From Septoria linicola (taxonomy: Eukaryota > Ascomycota > Dothideomycetes > Mycosphaerellales > Mycosphaerellaceae), in assembly GCA_024114885.1 (NCBI GenBank), contig CP099419.1, positions 4,216,001 through 4,280,000 on the forward strand: DNA of 64,000 nucleotides, written 5' to 3'. The notes below the pieces were generated by a model that saw only the letters and a list, made by a program, of their open reading frames with translations, was not told where the DNA came from and made no database searches. Made by a program: the position numbers and the translations under genes. Shown here in pieces: positions 1 through 10,488 of the stretch; position 1 is the stretch's first letter; each line of letters starts with the position of its first letter.

Positions 1-2775
1 ACTACTCTTTAGAACTAGAGGATTAAGGTAGAAAGGTAGTCAGTAGTACTCCTCAAGTCTATAAGAGCTAACAATGCTAGAGAGATTACTACTTTAATTA
101 AACAGTAGGAGAAGGACTTTAGAATCACCCTTAAGCTAACTAAAGCCTATAATTCACTCTAGAATAGAGTAGTTAAGAGGTCTATCTAAACATTAGAGGC
201 CTCTATTAGAGTAATACTTAAAGAAAGTAAGATACCTATTAAGTTTTAGCTAGAAGCCCTTGAAGTATAGGTATATATAAGGAACAAGCTTTTAAATAGA
301 CCTAATATTAAGGGATTCAAGCTCTTACCTAATAAAGCTTTTAATAGGATCAAACTAATAGTCTCCTACCTCAAGGTATAGGGATATAGAGCTATAGTAT
401 ATATAGATATAAGAGTATAGCCTTAGTAGGTAAGGAGTAACAAACTAATAAATAGAGGAAAGGATGCTATATTTGTTAGATACTATAACAATATAGTAAA
501 AGTATAGAAGTTCTAGGAGCTAGATATAAAGGCTGTTAAGTAGTATACTAATGTAATCTTCTTTAAAGATAAGCTAGGTAGAGAATTAGACTTAAATATT
601 AAGATTAAGAATCTCCCTAGTTTAGCTCTAGAAAGAAGACCTATTAGAAGGCTAAGAACTATTAGCTAGCCTACTCTATAAGCTAGTAGGAGTACCCTAG
701 GTGCTCCTAGTCTAGGCTAGTAGAAGCCTCCTCCCCCTTAGCTATTAGTATAGGTTTAGGAAGGAAAGAAACTCTTTATATAACTTCCACCTCTACTAGA
801 AGATGTAGGAGAGTATAGAAAATTCCTAGACTAAGGGAAAGTTAAGAAAGAATCTAAGAATTCTGCCTAAGAAACTATAGAGGTAGATTAGGAGTAGACA
901 GCTTTAAGGTAAACCCTTAGAAAGAGGAAAGTATCCTAAGAACTTAATAGATTTGACTAGAAGCTGAAGCTAATTAGGCTTAAGCTAGATTAGAATAGTT
1001 AGCTAGATAAGGAAATGCTCCTAGAGTATTAGGCTTTCTTCTTAGCTATAAGCTCTATTAACCTAGGTATCCTATAGGACCTAGAATTCTTAGAGGAAGT
1101 TAAAGAGATTACATTCTTAGCTACTAAAGAAGTAGGAATACATAAATAGGAGGTTCTAATCCTAAGGAACTATAAGGAAGTAGTAAGTAATCCTAAGTAG
1201 GGTTATCTCTAGTAAGAAGCTATTTAGAAGGAGCTAGATACACTTGCAAGTAACAACACCTAGACTATAGTAGTCCTACTAAAAGAGGCTAACCTAGTTA
1301 CCTTAAGATAGGTCTTTAATATTAAGAGAAAGCTTAGTAGAGCTATTAAAAAGTTTAAGGCAAGACTAGTTATAAGAGGGTTCTCTTAAAAGTATAGAGT
1401 AGACTATATAGAGACTTTTGCCTCTATAGTTAGGTAGGATACTCTAAGAGGATTCATAGCTATAGTCTATAAGAAGGACCTAGTTCTACACTAAGTAGAT
1501 ATAAACAATACATTTATAGAGAGTACCCTATATAAGGACATCTATATAATCCTACTACTAGGTATTGACCTATTAACTAGTATAGTCTTATAAGTTCTAA
1601 GGAGTCTCTATAGGCTAAAGCAAGCTACAAGAGACTAGAATCAGCTATATATATCAAAGCTAAAAGGAATAGGATTTAGACAATTAGAAGTGGACCTATG
1701 TCTTCTAATCTATAAGAAAAGGAAAGACCTAATAATCCTAATCTATATTAATAATATACTTATTACTATAGAGAGACTAGAAGATGTCCTCTAGTTCAAA
1801 GACTAACTTAGTAAGGTCTTTAAGATCAAAGATCTTAGAGAACCAGACAAGATTCTTAGAATAAGACTAATAAGAAATAGACAGTAAGGCTAGCTGAAAC
1901 TTAACTAGAAGTACTATATCTAAGAGAACCTAGCTAAGATAGGAATAGGTTAAGAGACTATATTACTAACTCTTTTACTAATAGACAGCTATAAAAGTCT
2001 AAAGCCTACTAGACTAAATAATAAAAGGTGTAACAAATAGGAGTACTAATCTATTATTAGAACATAGATATAGCTTGTAACTGTTATAAGACCAGACATT
2101 TCATTTGCCCTTAGAAGATTGAGCTCCTATATTAGTAATCTAATAGTAGGATATATAAAGGCTCTAAAGAAGCTAACTAGATACCTAAGATCAAACCTAG
2201 ACCTTAGTCTAAGATACTTAAGGAATAGTCAAGGCTACCTTACTAGATATATAGACTCTAACTATATAATAGACAAGACTAATAGAGTCTTAATCCTTGG
2301 ATATATCTTCTTCCTTTATAGTATACTAATCTCCTAGATAAGTAAGAAGTAGAAATCTGTAGCTATATCTATAATAGAAGCTAAATATATAGCTATAGGA
2401 GTATATACAAAACAGTTATAGTTCCTTAGTGCTCTTTTAAGAGAGCTTGGATACCTAGAGTTAGTAGGAGAATGTTCTTACTAACTAAGGATCCTTAGTA
2501 ACTAGGAAACTATTACTAGAATCAGGCTAATTTAGCTGAAAGGTAATAACTAAGCTGCCTTTACTCTAGTTAAGGACTTATATGTTTATAACAAGTCTAA
2601 ACATATTAATATCTTATATAATACTATAAGAAAGCTCTAGTAGAACAGACTTATCTCTATAGAATATGTAAATATAAAAGAGATAGTAGTAGATAGTCTT
2701 ACTAAGCTAAAGAATAGACTATAGTTTTAGGAGTTTGTAAGGCAGCTCTACCTTGTATAAGAGATATATAAAAGA
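1..2775 (+). mobile_element. RIP-degraded Ty1/copia retrotransposon, pol remnant (left end outside window)
   Basis: AT-rich DNA that reads through as a copia polyprotein once in-frame stops are ignored. Seen in order: the end of integrase and its linker (about 300-620), reverse transcriptase (about 1250-1950) with SLYRLKQAT near 1603 (usual SLYGLKQAP) and YINNILIT near 1744 (usual YVDDLLI), then RNase H (about 2119-2400), ending in EAKYIAI near 2378. Nearly every expected Gln codon has become TAA or TAG, for example at 1492-1494 in the LH(Q)VDI block. That is the CpA-to-TpA pattern of RIP. The element cannot encode a working protein. The family assignment rests on motif order; the RIP inference rests on the nature of the stops. 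Confidence 0.85.
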
Positions 2776-3750
2776 TAACTCTAAGCCTTAGAGTTGAACT
2801 AAGAGGAGTCTAAAAGAAAGATTTTAGTTACTTAACTCCTCCTTAGTTAGACTTTATAAAGTCCTAAATACCCTTACTAATGTCAGACCTGTTACTAACT
2901 ACAATATTACTATATAGTACCTAGCTAAACTAGACACCTCCTAAGGCTAAGTACTAGTTAATATTAAAGACCTCCTCTATAGTAGCTATTATCTCCTCTA
3001 CTAGTATATAGTTACTCTACTCCCTAGCTTAATATAAGATCCCTATAGCTAAGAATAGTATACCCTAAAGACTATTAGGGAACTAAGAAGCTATATAGAA
3101 TATAACTAAGTAAGGGACTAGGCTATAAGGAATCTAGGGAGCTGTTAGAATTAGCTATAAGAGAGGATAGGGGCAACTTACTAGATAGTCTATGTCCTAA
3201 ACAATCCACTCCTATATAAGAGAGGAGGAAGATCTTATAGAAGGTATTTCTTTTACCTTTTTATAGGAGATAGTAGTATAGAAAGTTTGTTAGATTAATA
3301 GTTAGTACTGTCTAGTTATTAGTCTAAAAAGCAAGTACTTGATAACTAATCAAGATTGAGACTAGTATTTAAGTGCTACAGATGATCTATTAAAAGATCT
3401 GACTATATAGCATAAGTAGGAGTGTTAAGAATATATCCTAGATAGTTAGTCTAGATATAGACTTCTAAGCATGGTTCTAGATACCTAAGGCATCCACCTG
3501 AGGCTTAGCAAGAGGTATATCTTGCTTCTCTCTCTTCTCTTCTTAGATAACTAACTTAATCAACTTTGTATTTAGTTCCTAGCATATTACTACTATACTA
3601 TATATATAAGTTAGTTCAAGATTGATCCCCTATTCTTCTTTACTACGCTATACCCTCCTTGACATTGTGTAGTATCTACAAACGCCCTCTACTTTTAATA
3701 GTCTAGATAATATAGTAGTAGACAAGCCGGCAAAGCTAGCTATTAAGAAA
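2776..3750 (+). repeat. AT-rich tail of the retrotransposon, possible 3' LTR, boundaries unresolved
   Basis: The AT-rich, TAG-rich composition continues past the end of pol. A purine-rich run near 2808-2826 could be a polypurine tract, TGTCAGACC at 2881 could open an LTR, and CCTATATAAGAGAGG near 3211 resembles an LTR promoter. I could not find a matching 5' LTR (outside the window), a terminal CA or a target-site duplication, so the LTR call is inference. Composition returns to normal near 3.7-3.8 kb. Confidence 0.4.
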
Positions 3751-4993
3751 TAATAATAACGAAGCCGCATTATAATACTAAAAGTTGATACAAGCAAGAT
3801 TAGTATATAGGCGATCTAACGCACTTGAAATGAAGCGAATCGGTCAATTGGTTATTGAGATAAGTGACTCCAAATAATAACGACATGTTCTTAGAGTTTG
3901 AGCGTTACGTGGTCTGAGCGTTACGCGGGGATGACTTCTATTTCTACAAATTATCGAAATCTCTGAAATTGGACTCATCTCGAGATGCAGCCATCAGACT
4001 GTCGCTTATTCGGTCAAAACTTCGTCGACCACTATGCACAGCAGAAAATCGCGGGATGGGGGTTGCTGTCAGGCTCATATCAGACTTCACATGCTTATCG
4101 AAATGCAGCATTCGTCCATCGAGGTAGCTGAACTGTCCCGAACAGGTTCGATTGAAGCAAGTCATGAGTGGCTTCTGTCGAATGAAGGATGCGTCGCGCC
4201 CGGAAGACAGATCCACCGCATTGCTCAAGGCACCACATTAGCAGTAGCAGCCAAGCTCGATGCTCTACCTTCTACTTCCATCAGCACGTTTCGTGCCATG
4301 CTATAATGTGGTAAAATCTGCATGACTTTGAGCTGGTACAGCCGCGTTAGCCAGAGGCACCACGAACTATTGCGAGCTGACAACTATTGGTAAGGCGCAA
4401 GATGGTTTGCATATCACGACCGTATCGATGGCGGGACTGATATGAGTAGACAGATGCATAGCAGCAAACGCCACACATTCGCTTCAGCCTCAGCGACCGC
4501 CAAGCTTTACAAGCATTTAACCAAGACGATAGATCTCTCGGCACGAACTCAATCTGCCCTCTCTGCAGCTCTGCCACCTCACACCGTTTTCGTCGCCATC
4601 AACCATGTCGTCGCCCGAGTATACCGCAAGCAACATCTCATCGCCGTTATGCCTTTGCGCAACAGAATTGAGGCGCTGTCCTAACACGTTACGTCACTAG
4701 CTCGCCTACCTTGTTTTCGTGCAGGCACACGCGCGTTTGCTTGCCACGTGCACTTGCAGTCCACAGAAGAGTTCCAAGTTTCCAAAGCAAAGACTGATCT
4801 GCAATGACGACTCTTGTAGTCATGCTTCTTCTCAAGAGTTGAAGTCTTAAGTATCTAGTAAGTCGGACAAGCTGCTCAGCCTCTTCTCACTTCAGCCACT
4901 CTCATCCACCTCTCCACAACAGGCATTCGCCTGCTCGTGCCTTCGACCGCAACCGAAACCCGACAGACTGCTCGCATAGGACAGAAGCACAGA
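3751..4993. other. No supported gene; region upstream of the PAP2 gene
   Basis: Ordinary composition returns here. Overlapping open frames of 60-94 codons on both strands (3944-4684) have no recognisable motif, no splice-supported extension and no signal peptide. I see no gene. Confidence 0.5.
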
Positions 4994-6231
4994 ATGCCTC
5001 TCTTCAGTCGTCGCAATCAGCCGGCTGATGCCAACACAGCAGCAGCGATCGGGCCCAGCCACGAGAAGCACCAACGCAAAGCTGCGCGCAACGACTATGG
5101 CGACGCGTTCCTTAGCAGCAGGCCAACCTTCGGACAGTGGATCAAAGTCACCTGGCCCGACATCCTGACAATGATTGTCATGGGCGCCATCGGTCTCGGC
5201 GTGTACGAAGCACCACCAGCGCCATCAAGATCATTCCCGGTTTACTATCCAGACGGCGATGTGGTGAGTACTACGGCAGTAGCGACAAGACGCAACAAGC
5301 GAAGCGTAGCTAACCACCTTCTAAGGTCTACCCTCAATTCGCCTACCCATCCCGCCACGAAATCATCCCCATCTGGGCCGCCGCACTCCTCGCCGCCCTG
5401 GTCCCCATCTTCTTCTTCCTCGTCATGCAAATCCGCATCCGCTCCTTCTGGGACGTCAACAACGCCACCATCGGCCTCCTCTACAGCCTAATCTCTGCCG
5501 CAGTTTTCCAAGTCTTCGTCAAATGGCTCGTCGGCGGTCTCCGCCCTCACTTCCTCGCTGTCTGCAAACCCGACACCTCTGTCGGCGGTATGCAAACTGG
5601 TAACGGCCTCGGAAACATCATGTACGATCGTACGATCTGCACGGGCGATGAGAATGAGATCAACGACGCTCTGGAATCTATGCCTTCGGGACATACGACT
5701 GCGGCTTTCGGCGGGTTCGTGTTTTTGTACTTGTACCTCAACGCTAAACTCAAAGTCTGGAGTAACTACCACCCTGCCATGTGGAAGCTCATCGTCACAT
5801 ACATGCCCATCCTCGCTGCGTGCTTGATTGGTGGGAGCTTGACGATTGACGAGTTCCATAACTGGTACGACGTCTTCGCTGGCGCGGTCATCGGGACGGT
5901 GTTTGCGTTCTCCTCTTATCGCATGGTGTATGCCTCTGTGTGGGATTTCCGATTCAATCATATTCCGCTGAGCAGACATATGCCGTTTACGTATTCGGCG
6001 CAGATGGGAGCTTTTGGAGGGTTTCAGGATGCGATGTTCACGAGGCAGGTAGGCTGGGGCCAGGGTATGGCGTTGGGTGGTGCGCCGTTTGATGTCGCGG
6101 GTGATAGTGGCATGGCGGGTGGACTGGGAGGACATGGGCAGGAGTTTGCGGGTGGACATCATGGAAAGCACCATGGTGTTGCGCGGAAGCCAGTGGGAAG
6201 CAGTCCTATGAGAGGCGATCAGATGGTTTGA
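4994..6231 (+). CDS. PAP2-family lipid phosphate phosphatase (DPP1/LPP type)
   Basis: Two exons, 4994-5263 and 5326-6231, 391 residues. The 62-nt intron has GTGAGT, a GCTAACC branch site and AAG, and keeps phase 0. Likely an integral membrane enzyme that dephosphorylates diacylglycerol pyrophosphate or phosphatidate. Several hydrophobic segments are visible. PAP2 motif 1 is KWLVGGLRP (about residue 156), motif 2 is PSGH (about 210), and motif 3 is SLTIDEFHNWYD (about 263), which keeps the nucleophile-supporting His and Asp but has Leu where the classical SRx5Hx3D motif has Arg. The C-terminus is Gly/His-rich and low in complexity. The start was chosen at the ATG with A at -3; the frame upstream offers only a GTG. 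Confidence 0.88.
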
Positions 6232-6605
6232 GAGCACGCGTGGTCTTTGTGAGGAGTTTTGAAGCTTTGTGTTTCTTCCTGTACTTCTTTGCGACAGAAG
6301 ACAGCAGCTGTTATGGTTTACAAGATACCCAGTGTAATGAGCTACGAGCCAGTTTGATATTCGCGACATCTGCTGGAACCTTTACTTATGTGTTTCTGCA
6401 TTCGGTCCCCTTCCTTCGCATTCCGCTTTCTACGTCAAGCTGGCTCGAAGATTACACGCCAACGCAGCTGGGTACCCGCACAAGAATCGTCTTCCAGGTC
6501 AACGCCAGCCGCAGGTCTTCACATTGTCTTTCGAACATCTTTGACACGTAATGGTGGTTTCGCCGCGTAGGTACCGGAAGCTGGTAGTGATGCACCTGGA
6601 CTCCG
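6232..6605. other. Convergent 3' intergenic region
   Basis: 374 bases between the stops of two convergent genes, presumably both 3' UTRs. Short open frames here show no family features. Confidence 0.5.
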
Positions 6606-7712
6606 TCATGCACCCTCCTCAGCTTTCATTGTGCCAAGGTTGGCATCGTCATCAGGAGCCTCCTCCATCTGAACCGCTTTTGGCACTATCTGATCGCCAC
6701 CACCAATTATGCCCTCTGCTCCCAGCTCTCGGTCACCGACCGCCTTGCTCGCGCTGGCACCACCCACTGCTGTCTGAACTGCCTCGTATATCATCTCACG
6801 CAGCTCGTCCACGGTCATGGGAATGCTCAAGGTCGTCTGTTTCTTGACACTTTTGGTAGATCTAGTTGGCGTTGGCGGCTCATTCAGCGAAGGATCGATG
6901 GGTGTCGGAGTGCAGACACGACTGGTGCTGTGAGCATGGAACTGATCGGGCATTGGAGTGGCAGCCGGTGGCTGATGGTGGTGCATGTTGACTTGCTGCA
7001 AGTGCTGCGGTGACATAGTCACGAACTGCTGTGGCGACATCATGGGAGCGCTGGTCGGCGCATGCTGACGAACCGGCTGGGTGTAAGCTCGCTGGACGTG
7101 TGGCCGGAGACTGTGCTGATCAGCGCCTTGTGGAGCAGTGGATGAATGGCCCTGGTATTTGGCTGGATTACGCGCCGAAGCCGGATATGGGTGACTGCGG
7201 TGGGACTTGTGCTTATGCTGACTCTTCAATGGTGTTGCTCTGGGGCGCACTGATGGGCCTAGCCAGTGCTCGTCGCGATGAAACACTAGCGGCGGCTGCT
7301 GATCTGGCATGCCTGGGGGCTCGGATACTGAGCGACGATGTCCGAATTGCTCATTGCGCAGTGGAGAGTGCTGATACACTGGGCCGGCTACTTCAATGGA
7401 GTGAAAATATGGCGAAGCTGGAGCCGCATTGAAAGGCGCTGGGTAAGCTTCGTATGTTGGTGCTGGAGAGAAGGTTTGATTGAGCTCTGCGCCTGGAGCA
7501 GTATTGAAGCGGTAAGCGCTTTCGTTGTTCGCTTGCGGCGTGGACGGGTTGCTGTAAGTCAGCGCCGGATTGATGGTGTTGCTATTCTGCGGATCGAACG
7601 TGTTGTTGAAGTCGCTTATAGCATCGAGGTCAGAAGTGCTTCCTTCAACCTTGTTCCAAGCATCGTCCAGATGAGAGGCCGAAAAGGGCGAGTTGCCAAC
7701 GTCGCAAGCCAT
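6606..7712 (-). CDS. Hypothetical Pro/Gln/Ser/His-rich protein
   Basis: A single uninterrupted 368-codon frame with a true ATG. I do not recognise the family. The protein is low in complexity: Asn/Thr/Pro-rich in the first 110 residues, then His/Gln-rich (QHKHKSHRSHPYP; NMHHHQPP), with a short possibly helical stretch near residue 300 (TVDELREMIYEAVQTAV) and an acidic C-terminus. There is no signal peptide or membrane segment. This composition is often seen in nuclear or RNA-associated regulators, but that is only suggestive. Length, ATG and the lack of in-frame stops in GC-rich DNA support coding. Confidence 0.65.
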   Translation of the reverse strand: MACDVGNSPFSASHLDDAWNKVEGSTSDLDAISDFNNTFDPQNSNTINPALTYSNPSTPQANNESAYRFNTAPGAELNQTFSPAPTYEAYPAPFNAAPASPYFHSIEVAGPVYQHSPLRNEQFGHRRSVSEPPGMPDQQPPLVFHRDEHWLGPSVRPRATPLKSQHKHKSHRSHPYPASARNPAKYQGHSSTAPQGADQHSLRPHVQRAYTQPVRQHAPTSAPMMSPQQFVTMSPQHLQQVNMHHHQPPAATPMPDQFHAHSTSRVCTPTPIDPSLNEPPTPTRSTKSVKKQTTLSIPMTVDELREMIYEAVQTAVGGASASKAVGDRELGAEGIIGGGDQIVPKAVQMEEAPDDDANLGTMKAEEGA

Positions 7713-8481
7713 GGTGTTGTGAATGAGAGTGAGTGTTGGTGTATTTGGAATCGGACGAACGCTGCTGTGCTACCAGTTCGCAGCAGAGTGCACATGGGCA
7801 GCGCAGATAAAACATCAGGGCGAACAGTCGTTCGCAGCGGGTCCTGACCGCTTCTTCTTTGTTTCCCAGCCAGGTGCGTTACTAGCTGCTTCATACTTGA
7901 GACATGCATCGCAATAGAGGACTCAAATGTACGTGCTTGAGGCAGCTACCCGTCGGCTACAGCTGACGGGGGCTTACGGGACCGCGTTTGCCATCGACTA
8001 CTCCACAGGTCCAGCAGTAGCGCAGTGGCACACGCTTGGGAGGATGAAAAAGATTGGACCCATGTGCTGCATGTACGGAAGTTCGCAGTCAGACATGCGT
8101 GCAGCTACATCAAGCAAGACATGAGTGGCTGCATGTGTCCTGCATGTCTCGTTGAAGTCCATTGCCACGAGGGCATGATGCATGGGATAGACCCTTCAGG
8201 CGTGCCTTTCAGATTGGTCTTGGCAGGTGAAGCCTAGAAATGTCCCCTTTGCCGCGTCTCTGCGGTGCTGCTGTGAGTTCCCGCACTGATAGGTGTCCAT
8301 CGATGACACTTGGGATGATCGTGCCCAAGGTGTGTGTAGCTGCATACTCCCGATCGCTAGTGAATCATTGACGGTGGGTTCCCCGATCCATGCAAGCTCA
8401 TTTGGCAATTCGCGACAGCCGAACAGATGTATTCTCAGCAGAAGACGCCCTTGATCAGAGAAATCGTTCGCATCTGGACGA
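7713..8481. other. Intergenic, no gene seen
   Basis: 769 bases between two leftward genes. GCATG-like words recur around 8060-8180 (several GCATGT/ACATGC copies), but no structured repeat or motif-bearing frame was found. Confidence 0.45.
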
Positions 8482-8919
8482 TCAATCATCGTCGTCCTCC
8501 TTCTTGACTTTGCCCTGATTCCAGACCTCCCAGATCTGATCGACAATCATGTCTGAGAAGTCCTTGCCTTCCTCCACATCCTCCTTGATCTCCTTCTGCC
8601 TCTCTGCTTTCCAGCCCTTCTCGTAGTTTCCTGCTCGCGCCTCTCTCTGCAGCTCTGCCACAACGCTGCTACTTGCTGGAACGGCAAATTGTGCTGGCTG
8701 TCGCGTCACTGTCTGCCAGAGTGACCTTCCACTTCGCTCGCGCACCAGGAAATTCGCTGAGTAGCCAGTCGTTGCAATAAGGCCAATGGTGTAAATGTCC
8801 AACTTGCGCGGCGGGAGCAATGCCAGAATTGGACATGTCACTAATGCTGCAAGTGCGACATTGTGGACGGTTTTGCGATATTTGTCGATATCAGCCGGCG
8901 AGAAGGGAGGTTCAGACAT
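8482..8919 (-). CDS. Small membrane protein, fungal family of unknown function
   Basis: A single exon of 145 residues starting at a true ATG. The N-terminal half has two hydrophobic segments (residues about 20-38, ALAALVTCPILALLPP, and about 42-58, IYTIGLIATTGYSANF) separated by a short turn with PPRKLD. The C-terminal half is charged and helical and ends in an acidic tail (KKEDDDD). Similar small two-helix proteins exist in other ascomycetes and are sometimes labelled rhomboid-family, but no rhomboid catalytic motif is visible, so I make no functional claim. Organelle membrane placement is a guess from the topology. Confidence 0.65.
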   Translation of the reverse strand: MSEPPFSPADIDKYRKTVHNVALAALVTCPILALLPPRKLDIYTIGLIATTGYSANFLVRERSGRSLWQTVTRQPAQFAVPASSSVVAELQREARAGNYEKGWKAERQKEIKEDVEEGKDFSDMIVDQIWEVWNQGKVKKEDDDD

Positions 8920-9585
8920 GTTTGTGGTGCGAAGGTGAGGGGGATGAATAGAGAAAAGAAAGGCAAGATGAGGATAGTATAGAACTAGTATAGCATGTGG
9001 AAGTCAAAAGTTGAGAAGTCGAAGCATCATCGCGTCGCGCGAAATAGATGACTAAGCACTGATCTCAAGACAGCTCCAACCCAATGCGATATCGCACACA
9101 TGAGAACGATCAAGCCATGGCAAGCGAGGTTCTGATCTCTGCTCAGATATCATGGGATGATGAGATGATGCCGGAGAAGTGGCCAGATGATCGCAAAGTA
9201 CCGTCACGGCCCGATGAACAATCACTTCTCACTCCTGCTGCAGTGCAATGCTATGGCATTCCACATGTCTGGACATATTCCTAGCAACGGAACACCCCAT
9301 TCAAGCAACGTTCACCAGGCTGAGATTGTCCAGGATGACGACAGTCCAGGTGCTGCCTTGAAACATGCCGTCGCATTTATGAGACGCTGTATGGTGGAAA
9401 GAGAACTGCCCGCTCGTGCTCACGCGTCGCGCTACTCGACTGGCAGATGCATGGGAAGCGTCCTGGGCCTGCATGTAAACAATGCAGACAAACCCACGCT
9501 ATGGCACTGAACTTTAGTCTCTCCACATTTGCTCTCGAGCGCGGCGGTATGCAAAATCCTTATCATCAATCGTCAGCCCATCAGC
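8920..9585. other. Divergent intergenic region
   Basis: 666 bases between a leftward and a rightward gene. Small overlapping frames at 9084-9510 lack family features. No clear TATA box was seen. It presumably holds both promoters. Confidence 0.4.
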
Positions 9586-10332
9586 ATGGCCGTCGAGAGC
9601 GCTTCAATGCAAGGAGAGGCGGCTTTGGATGCGCCACCCAACAAGAAGACAACCACCCCAGTACCAGCTCTGAATGACAAGCTGCGCATCAAGCGCCTTC
9701 AAGAACTCCTCGAGACCATCTCCCAACAACTCGGCAGCTCCTCTGGCCACTCCCCGATCCCAAATAACCTCAACCATCAGGCCCATCCCGAAGAAGAAGA
9801 AGAAGCCAAAACCCTGGAATGCCCCATCTCTTCACCAAACACCACCATCCACACCACCCCACCAGCCACAACCTCCCCACCACTCCTCAACCTCCTCAGC
9901 AGCGCCCTCACCAAAACAACCACCCTCTTCGCCATCACCCCACCACGCAGCCCCCGCGCCGAAAATCAACTGAGCTACAACTTAACCGTCAACGCCAAAT
10001 ATCGCGCACATATGGACAATGCACCCGAGCGCGCTGTGGAGCTGGAGAAGGACCTTCGAGGTATCGTGACCGATGTGGAGGAGCTGGTGCCGTTGGTTGA
10101 GGAGTGTAAGGCGGTTGTTGCGGAGATGGCGGGTGGGGAGTCTGGTGATGTGGCGACAGGCGGGCCTTGCAGTGTGGCAAAAGGCATGAGAGCGCAGGCG
10201 TTTGTGACGAGTGAGCCAGATGAGTATTTTGCGAAGAGGGGTGTGGTGGTGGCGGAGGGGATAGGAGAGGATGGGATGACGCTTGAGGAGAGGATGGGGA
10301 GGGCGGAGATTAAGTCGAGGTCGTTTGTTTAG
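9586..10332 (+). CDS. Hypothetical acidic protein with helical segments
   Basis: A 248-residue frame from the ATG at 9586; the frame stays open 57 bases upstream but without another ATG. Not recognised. A helix-forming stretch LRIKRLQELLETISQQL lies near residue 33, followed by a Pro/Thr/Ser linker and a second helical block with YRAHMDNAPERAVELEKDL and VEELVPLVEECKAVVAEM (about 145-185). The organisation suggests a coiled-coil adaptor, which is inference. Codon use changes from C-rich to G-rich at about 10,010, yet the frame is uninterrupted. An undetected 5' exon is possible. Confidence 0.55.
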   Translation: MAVESASMQGEAALDAPPNKKTTTPVPALNDKLRIKRLQELLETISQQLGSSSGHSPIPNNLNHQAHPEEEEEAKTLECPISSPNTTIHTTPPATTSPPLLNLLSSALTKTTTLFAITPPRSPRAENQLSYNLTVNAKYRAHMDNAPERAVELEKDLRGIVTDVEELVPLVEECKAVVAEMAGGESGDVATGGPCSVAKGMRAQAFVTSEPDEYFAKRGVVVAEGIGEDGMTLEERMGRAEIKSRSFV

Positions 10333-10488
10333 GAAGATTGATTGGTGGCAGCTGAGCAGGCGCAGACAGGGACAGTCTCAGGAGTCGAGCAAGTGCTATT
10401 GGGGGGCCATGGGAGAAAGCGAACTCATCGCATCATAGCCATCGCATCATAGCCATCACATCTGTCATCGCAGACAGATATTTCCTCC

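Noticed and set aside
2119..2337. Open frame of 72 codons in the AT-rich block
   Set aside because: It is the RNase H segment of the decayed copia element, starts at TTG and is bounded by RIP stops; not a gene.
3944..4684. Several overlapping 76-94-codon frames on both strands
   Set aside because: They overlap, mostly lack motifs and splice extensions, and none resembles a known family.
5488..6369. 293-codon minus-strand frame
   Set aside because: Mirror frame of the PAP2 second exon; the plus strand has the catalytic motifs.
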